Part shown: one piece after another, positions 4,779 to 8,575 of the stretch
Numbering within the stretch: the first letter of the stretch is position 1
Layout of the letters: each line of letters begins with the position of its first letter
Origin: Candidatus Hydrogenedentota bacterium
GTDB lineage: Bacteria > Spirochaetota > Leptospiria > Turneriellales > J094
Length of the DNA stretch: 8,575 nucleotides
NCBI GenBank assembly: GCA_003695005.1
Contig: RFJE01000052.1
Location: 1-8,575 of the forward strand
Reading direction: 5' to 3'
Notes under the pieces: generated by a model
Told to the model about the DNA's origin: nothing
The model's database searches: none
What the model saw: only the letters and a program-made list of their open reading frames with translations
Position numbers and translations under genes: made by a program

Positions 4779-6571
4779 AATTAAAAGTTTTTTTTATCAG
4801 TCTTTTACTGTTATGGGCTTTTGTATCCTACCTTTACCCTACTGAATTTTTTTTATTTTTAAACAAAAATGTACCTGTCTTTTTGCAGTCTTTCTTTTTA
4901 CTGTTAACTTCCCTAGCAGATGCTTTTTTTGCTATTTTAATTTTAATTTTATATAGAAGAAGACGTCCGGGCAAACTTTTTCCAACTCTCATTGCCTTAG
5001 GGGTTTCTGCTCTCCTTGTCCAACTGTTAAAATCTTACTTTCATACTCCAAGGCCGGCCGCTGCCATCGATGAAGAATTTAATATCCTTGGGATGGCGCT
5101 TTATACCCGAAGTTTTCCTTCTGGCCATTCAGCCACAGCCATGGTTTTAGCAAGGTTTTTAGCAGATAAGCAAGAAGGACTAACTCGCTTTTTTTATCTC
5201 GCTATGGGAGTTTTGATGGCAATCAGTCGGGTGGTTGTAGGGGCACATTTCCCGCTAGACATTCTAGTTGGTGGACTCATTGGTTATTTTATCGCAGATT
5301 TTATCTTAAGTCGTTCCTATCGCAGTCCTTTATTTAGTGTGTATCATAGAGGAAGGATTTGGGATGTTTTAGGCCTTGTTTGGATTTATGTTTATTTTCG
5401 CTTTTATCACGAAAAAACGGAAGAGCTCTTATGGTTACTGAATCCACTTGCTATTGGCATTGCTTGTTTTTTAATCATGCGGATTTGGTATTTATCCGGA
5501 CGAAAAACAAAAGTGATTTTAGCTATTCTTCTTTTGAGCGTTGCTTTGCTGTTCAAGTGGATTGTGTATGTCGAACATTTAGCAATTCACCAGGCAAAAG
5601 TTTTGTTGAATTTACAGAAGATTGAAAATGTAAAGTCGATATCACCACAAGCAAAAGAAAAGCTGATATGGATTCAAAAAGTAAAGAAGTTTGCCATTTC
5701 TAAATATGGTCTTAAGGAATCAAAGAGTTTTCGCTATTTTGTAAAAATTCCTCGCAAAGCACTTGGGTGGAATTTAACAGTCGCTTATCCGTTAAAGCTA
5801 GAAGCAAAAGCATTTTATTTCCCGTTTATTGGTAAGTTTGCATATCTTGGTTTTTTTGATAAGGCCTTGCTTTTAAAATGGAAGGAAAACTACCAACAAC
5901 AATACTATGATACTTGTGTCTCTCAGATTGCTGCTTATTCTACATTAGGGTTTTTTCCTGATCCTATCTTTTCTACTTTTTTGTCTTACTCAAAAGAAAG
6001 CTTAGCTCGCTTAGTATTGCATGAGCTTGCTCATGAAAGAATTTATTTTAAGAATGATACGGATTTTTCAGAGCAAGTGGCAGTCTTTTTCGAAGATTTC
6101 CTTTTCAGGGAATTTTATCAACAAGAAGGCTTACCCTTACCGGAAAAGAAAGGGTATTACCAACAGAAGATACTTTTTGCGCATATACTCCGAAATACAA
6201 CTTCTAAGTTAACTTCCCTTTTCCAATCAGGATTATCTCATAAAAAAAAGCTATTGCGCAAAAAAGCCATTTACGAAGAGCTACGTTCGCGCATTCAAAA
6301 CCTGACTCATATACCTGAAGTTAGATGGCTTCTCTCTTACCCTAAGATTAACAATGCTATTTTTATCCAAGTAATGCGCTACACGCCACCAGATCCAAAT
6401 TCTAGCAAAGGCTTTGCTTCGTTAGAACGCTTTTGCCACGAGAACCTTTCCTGCATGCTTACAGAGTTAGATATCTTAAAGGAGAAATCTATACCGAACG
6501 AAAAGAAAAAGCTTTTTTTGCAAGGCAAACTTACTTGGGCGCAGTTAAAGCATTTTTCGGCTTTAAAATAA
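4757..6571 (+). CDS. Fusion of PAP2 lipid phosphatase and PF10023-type zinc aminopeptidase
   Basis: The protein has 604 residues. TTG at 4757 is the first start codon after an in-frame stop (4739-4741), and no ATG follows for over 100 codons. It overlaps the HDOD gene by 22 bases. Residues 1-185 form a PAP2 (type 2 phosphatidic acid phosphatase) membrane domain with all three motifs intact: KxxxxxxRP (K92 to P100), PSGH (121-124) and SRxxxxxHxxxD (S157 to D168). Further helices lie at about 202-217, 226-244 and 250-270. Residues about 273-600 match the putative aminopeptidase family PF10023, with AYSTLGFFPDP (393-403), the zinc motif HELAH (422-426) and a likely third ligand E439 in FSEQ. Free-standing members of that family are usually lipid-anchored; here the last helix takes the place of the anchor. 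Both active sites should face the periplasm. Substrates are unknown: undecaprenyl- or lipid-phosphates and N-terminal residues of peptides are family-based guesses. Confidence 0.88.
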   Translation: MDSIYRLKLKVFFISLLLLWAFVSYLYPTEFFLFLNKNVPVFLQSFFLLLTSLADAFFAILILILYRRRRPGKLFPTLIALGVSALLVQLLKSYFHTPRPAAAIDEEFNILGMALYTRSFPSGHSATAMVLARFLADKQEGLTRFFYLAMGVLMAISRVVVGAHFPLDILVGGLIGYFIADFILSRSYRSPLFSVYHRGRIWDVLGLVWIYVYFRFYHEKTEELLWLLNPLAIGIACFLIMRIWYLSGRKTKVILAILLLSVALLFKWIVYVEHLAIHQAKVLLNLQKIENVKSISPQAKEKLIWIQKVKKFAISKYGLKESKSFRYFVKIPRKALGWNLTVAYPLKLEAKAFYFPFIGKFAYLGFFDKALLLKWKENYQQQYYDTCVSQIAAYSTLGFFPDPIFSTFLSYSKESLARLVLHELAHERIYFKNDTDFSEQVAVFFEDFLFREFYQQEGLPLPEKKGYYQQKILFAHILRNTTSKLTSLFQSGLSHKKKLLRKKAIYEELRSRIQNLTHIPEVRWLLSYPKINNAIFIQVMRYTPPDPNSSKGFASLERFCHENLSCMLTELDILKEKSIPNEKKKLFLQGKLTWAQLKHFSALK

Positions 6572-8084
6572 AAATACGCTGTGGTAAGGGATTTTCCTTT
6601 TTAAGTTGAAAGGAATCATTATTTTCTTTTTTATAAAGAAGTGGAAAACCAGGGGTTGCCAAGAAAATCCAAGGTTTCTTATTTTTATTCGGCTGATAAA
6701 AATGTACTAGCGTATATCTCGCTTTTGGTAAACTTGGAATATAATATGGCTTATAATTTATTTTCTCTGAGTTCTGACTTAACAAAAGGACAAAACCAGG
6801 ATTATCAGGAACACGTGGGTCTCGAAAAGCAGATGTAAGTCCAATATCTAAAATATCATCTTGATTTATATAAGCTAAATCCACAGTATACGCGCCAAAG
6901 AAGGAAAAACGGTAACCACTTTCAAAAGTATTTCCCTTGTTAAGAAAAATTTCTAAGCCATGAATTTTTTTTAGCGGATTAATAGGACCAGCATCTAAGT
7001 TATCGCCATTTACCACTAAAATATCTTTTTTTCCATCCCCATTAAAGTCAGCAGATCGTATCATTGTATAGCCCCAAAAGGGTGGTTTTTTTACAATCAT
7101 TTTTTGAGAAACTAGCTGATCACCACGGAACGTACAAATTCGTAAGCTCTCCCTTGCATCTGCTGTTAGAACAGCGAGAGTGCGTGTGCTCTTTTTCTTA
7201 TCAATTAGAGCAACACCAATTACACTTTCCCCTTTTAAATATATTTTTTGTTGTTTTGTTTGTATATTAGTAACTAAAAGTCCACCACCTTTTAATGCTC
7301 CAAATAAAGCTGTAAATAATAGAGGATCATCTAATAGACTTTGCGCAGCTCTTTCTAAATGCTGCACAAACGGACGTGATTGATTACCAACGACCTGCCA
7401 AATGGCTGCAGGCTTTTCTCCCACTTTATTTCCTAGAAGATCCCCTAACAATGTCCAGTATTGGAAGTGGGTTTTAGAGTCAATATCGACGAGAGGGGAT
7501 GGAATATCAGTGCGAGATAGAAATTGTCCCGATAAATTAAATTTCCATAAAGCAGGTTTCCAGGCAGTTCCTACAAAAATTGTTTTTTGAATAACTCGTA
7601 AAAAGCTAATGGCAGGGTCTTGGATTTTGTGCAAAAAAGAATTATCAATCTCGTAATAAGGGTAGGGGAAAAAATCCTTAGGTTCTATTTTTATTTTTGT
7701 AGGAGCTTCTAGCAAGTAGTAATTACGAATTAGTTCCCATTCTTCATGGCTAATCGTAGGGGTTTTTGGCATGAGTCCTGCAAATTCCAGCAACGTTTTT
7801 CGCTTACTATAAGCACTTGCATATACAGGATGAAACAAAAGGAAAGTAGGATCCGATATGCCTAAATATAGGCCCATCGTAGCCACTACAAACGCCGTTG
7901 TATCTTTATCAAGATATTTTGGATCGGGATATAAGTGGCAAGAAGAGCAAACTTTTTTAGATAAGTTTTTTGCTTTCACTCGCTTTATATACGAAAGGGA
8001 AATTTTTTTACCATGAAACGATATTTCTTGAGTGCAAGAAAACAAAAAAACAAAAAGACTAATGTATACTAGATAGGTTTTCAT
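6531..8084 (-). CDS. Lipoprotein with a cytochrome c site and VCBS/FG-GAP repeat region
   Basis: The protein has 517 residues. The N-terminus is a lipoprotein signal (hydrophobic core about 4-14, lipobox LFSC with C17), so it is lipid-anchored outside the inner membrane. CSSCH at 46-50 is a CxxCH haem c attachment site. M105 (GLMPKTPTISHEEW) is a likely second axial ligand, followed by a YYLLEAP segment typical of cytochrome c domains attached to VCBS proteins. The rest (about 150-510) is beta-rich, like a propeller, and carries one clear calcium loop, DFNGDGKKD (346-354), of the VCBS/FG-GAP type. A second, degenerate loop lies near 405-413 (INQDDILDI). It may be a redox or surface-binding protein; the partner is unknown. 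No Shine-Dalgarno is seen before the ATG at 8082-8084. The gene's 3' end overlaps the convergent PAP2 fusion gene by 41 bases. It follows the metallopeptidase gene on the same strand, separated by a hairpin element. Confidence 0.88.
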   Translation of the reverse strand: MKTYLVYISLFVFLFSCTQEISFHGKKISLSYIKRVKAKNLSKKVCSSCHLYPDPKYLDKDTTAFVVATMGLYLGISDPTFLLFHPVYASAYSKRKTLLEFAGLMPKTPTISHEEWELIRNYYLLEAPTKIKIEPKDFFPYPYYEIDNSFLHKIQDPAISFLRVIQKTIFVGTAWKPALWKFNLSGQFLSRTDIPSPLVDIDSKTHFQYWTLLGDLLGNKVGEKPAAIWQVVGNQSRPFVQHLERAAQSLLDDPLLFTALFGALKGGGLLVTNIQTKQQKIYLKGESVIGVALIDKKKSTRTLAVLTADARESLRICTFRGDQLVSQKMIVKKPPFWGYTMIRSADFNGDGKKDILVVNGDNLDAGPINPLKKIHGLEIFLNKGNTFESGYRFSFFGAYTVDLAYINQDDILDIGLTSAFRDPRVPDNPGFVLLLSQNSEKINYKPYYIPSLPKARYTLVHFYQPNKNKKPWIFLATPGFPLLYKKENNDSFQLKKENPLPQRIFILKPKNALTAPK

Positions 8085-8100
8085 TTCAAATTAGGCGGAA

Positions 8101-8165
8101 GCAGCGATACGGCGAAACGCCGTATCGCTGCAATCGAAAAAAAATAGGGCAAAAAGGCCTGCTCG
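8101..8165 (-). repeat. Dispersed palindromic element, copy B
   Basis: The hairpin of copy A is present exactly at 8103-8129. Here its arms are extended to 14 bases (8101-8114 and 8118-8131) by flanking GC and GC. The same tail follows (ATCGAA, A-run, AGGGCAAAAAGGCCTGCTCG). The element ends 16 bases before the lipoprotein ATG. It sits in the same orientation relative to the downstream minus-strand gene as copy A. Its tail is also the first arm of the long inverted repeat at 8147-8222. Confidence 0.8.
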
Positions 8166-8222
8166 TTCTCAAACATTCCCCGGCGGAGCCTGCGGAACTG
8201 CGCCGAGCAGGCCTTTTTGCCC
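8147..8222 (-). terminator. Likely intrinsic terminator of the metallopeptidase gene
   Basis: GGGCAAAAAGGCCTGCTCG (8147-8165) and CGAGCAGGCCTTTTTGCCC (8204-8222) are exact 19-base complements around a 38-base G+C-rich loop. On the minus strand the stem ends in CCC and is followed by TATTTTTTTT, so a transcript leaving the metallopeptidase gene would fold and then meet a U-run. The loop is unusually long for an intrinsic terminator and can pair internally (CGGCG with CGCCG). On the plus strand the stem is followed by no long T run. Confidence 0.55.
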
Positions 8223-8249
8223 TTCACCGAGAATTGCTGAGGCGGAAGC

Positions 8250-8575
8250 TTAATCGTCGCTGCCACCTAAAAGACCAGCTCGGAATAAAAAGTAAAGCAG
8301 TGTTAAAATGGAGGATACTGCAGCAGCGACATACGTCCAGGCAGCTGCATTGAGCACTGCAGATACACCTTCGCGCTCCGCAGGTGAAGTTAGGATTCCT
8401 GTTTCCACGAGTAATTTTTTAGCTCGATTCGAAGCATCGATTTCCACAGGCAAGGTTACAATTTGAAATAAAACCACGGCTGAAAAAAGAATAATACCAA
8501 CATAAACTAGCATTTTCATGGCTAAAATAAATCCAATAAAAATTAAAATATAACTGAAATTCGATCCTATGCTAA
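8250..8575 (-). CDS. YugP-type membrane zinc metallopeptidase, C-terminal fragment (5' part beyond the window)
   Basis: The frame is open from the right edge to a TAA at 8250-8252, about 108 residues. An internal ATG at 8517-8519 is not the start, because the coding sequence continues upstream as ...SIGSNFSYILIFIGFILA, a typical YugP-family segment. What follows is characteristic of the C-terminus of PF04298 (Zn_peptidase_2): a membrane helix, VTLPVEIDASNRAKKLL, GVSAVLNAAAWTYVAAAVSSILTLLYFLFR, and a GLLGG end with acidic residues. The zinc-binding HExxH should lie in the missing N-terminal part and cannot be checked here. These proteins are integral membrane peptidases of poorly known substrate. 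The gene reads towards the lipoprotein gene and is followed by a terminator-like hairpin. Confidence 0.88.
   Translation of the reverse strand, partial: SIGSNFSYILIFIGFILAMKMLVYVGIILFSAVVLFQIVTLPVEIDASNRAKKLLVETGILTSPAEREGVSAVLNAAAWTYVAAAVSSILTLLYFLFRAGLLGGSDD

Larger units (their letters stand above)
8093..8249. repeat. Small insertion-like element bracketed by a 10-base direct repeat
   Basis: AGGCGGAAGC occurs at 8093-8102 and again at 8240-8249, enclosing 137 bases (8103-8239) made almost wholly of two hairpins. Removing one repeat and the interior would leave the metallopeptidase stop about 20 bases from the lipoprotein start, which is operon-like spacing. This looks like a target-site duplication around a non-coding MITE-like element, although the element ends show no clear long terminal inverted repeats. 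A chance repeat remains possible. Confidence 0.45.

Noticed and set aside
6594..6615. TTCCTTT/AAAGGAA hairpin followed by a T-rich stretch as a terminator for the PAP2 fusion gene
   Set aside because: The stem has only 7 pairs, mostly A-T, and lies inside the lipoprotein coding sequence. It is too weak to call.
8081..8266. 61-codon minus-strand open frame between the metallopeptidase and the lipoprotein
   Set aside because: It consists of the hairpin element read as protein. The strand is already used by real genes, and no ribosome binding site is seen.

Overview
This is an AT-rich bacterial window with few non-coding gaps inside its gene blocks. Shine-Dalgarno sites are visible before some genes (AAGGAGG, AAAAAGG) and TTG starts are used, so the host is a bacterium with ordinary SD-driven translation. 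The proteins are a lipoprotein, periplasmic enzymes and signalling proteins with GHKL, HDOD and SpoIIE-like folds. These fit a double-membraned bacterium, and I lean towards a Leptospira-like spirochaete, but only weakly. There is no rRNA, tRNA, transposase, phage gene or CRISPR array.

Layout. (1) Positions 1-2142, minus strand: a two-gene operon. The first gene is a membrane protein with a GAF-like region and what looks like a catalytically dead SpoIIE/PP2C domain. It overlaps by 4 bases (TTGA) a multi-spanning membrane protein that runs off the left edge. (2) Positions 2143-3284: a gene-poor stretch of about 1.1 kb. It holds a dispersed palindromic element, a block visibly richer in G+C with inverted repeats, one overlooked 52-residue very basic protein with a strong ribosome binding site (2490-2648), and about 630 bases with hairpins and a direct repeat but no convincing gene. 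(3) Positions 3285-6571, plus strand: a GHKL-HDOD signalling protein, overlapped by 22 bases by a fusion of a PAP2 lipid phosphatase with a zinc aminopeptidase. (4) Positions 6531-8084, minus strand: a lipoprotein with one haem c site and a VCBS/FG-GAP calcium loop, overlapping the fusion gene tail to tail. (5) Positions 8085-8249: a compact element with two hairpins, bracketed by a 10-base direct repeat. (6) Positions 8250-8575, minus strand: the C-terminal end of a YugP-type membrane zinc metallopeptidase.

How the parts may work together. The HDOD/PAP2-peptidase pair is probably co-transcribed and translationally coupled, linking a cytoplasmic signalling protein to an envelope enzyme. The minus-strand pair at the left looks like a sensor or scaffold module that has kept the architecture, but not the catalysis, of a phosphatase. 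The two copies of the palindromic element each lie just upstream of a minus-strand gene, in the same orientation, and are the main non-coding feature of interest. I see no complete, clearly new defence or biosynthetic system. The strongest leads are the unusual domain fusions, the pseudo-phosphatase, the small basic gene and the repeat element.
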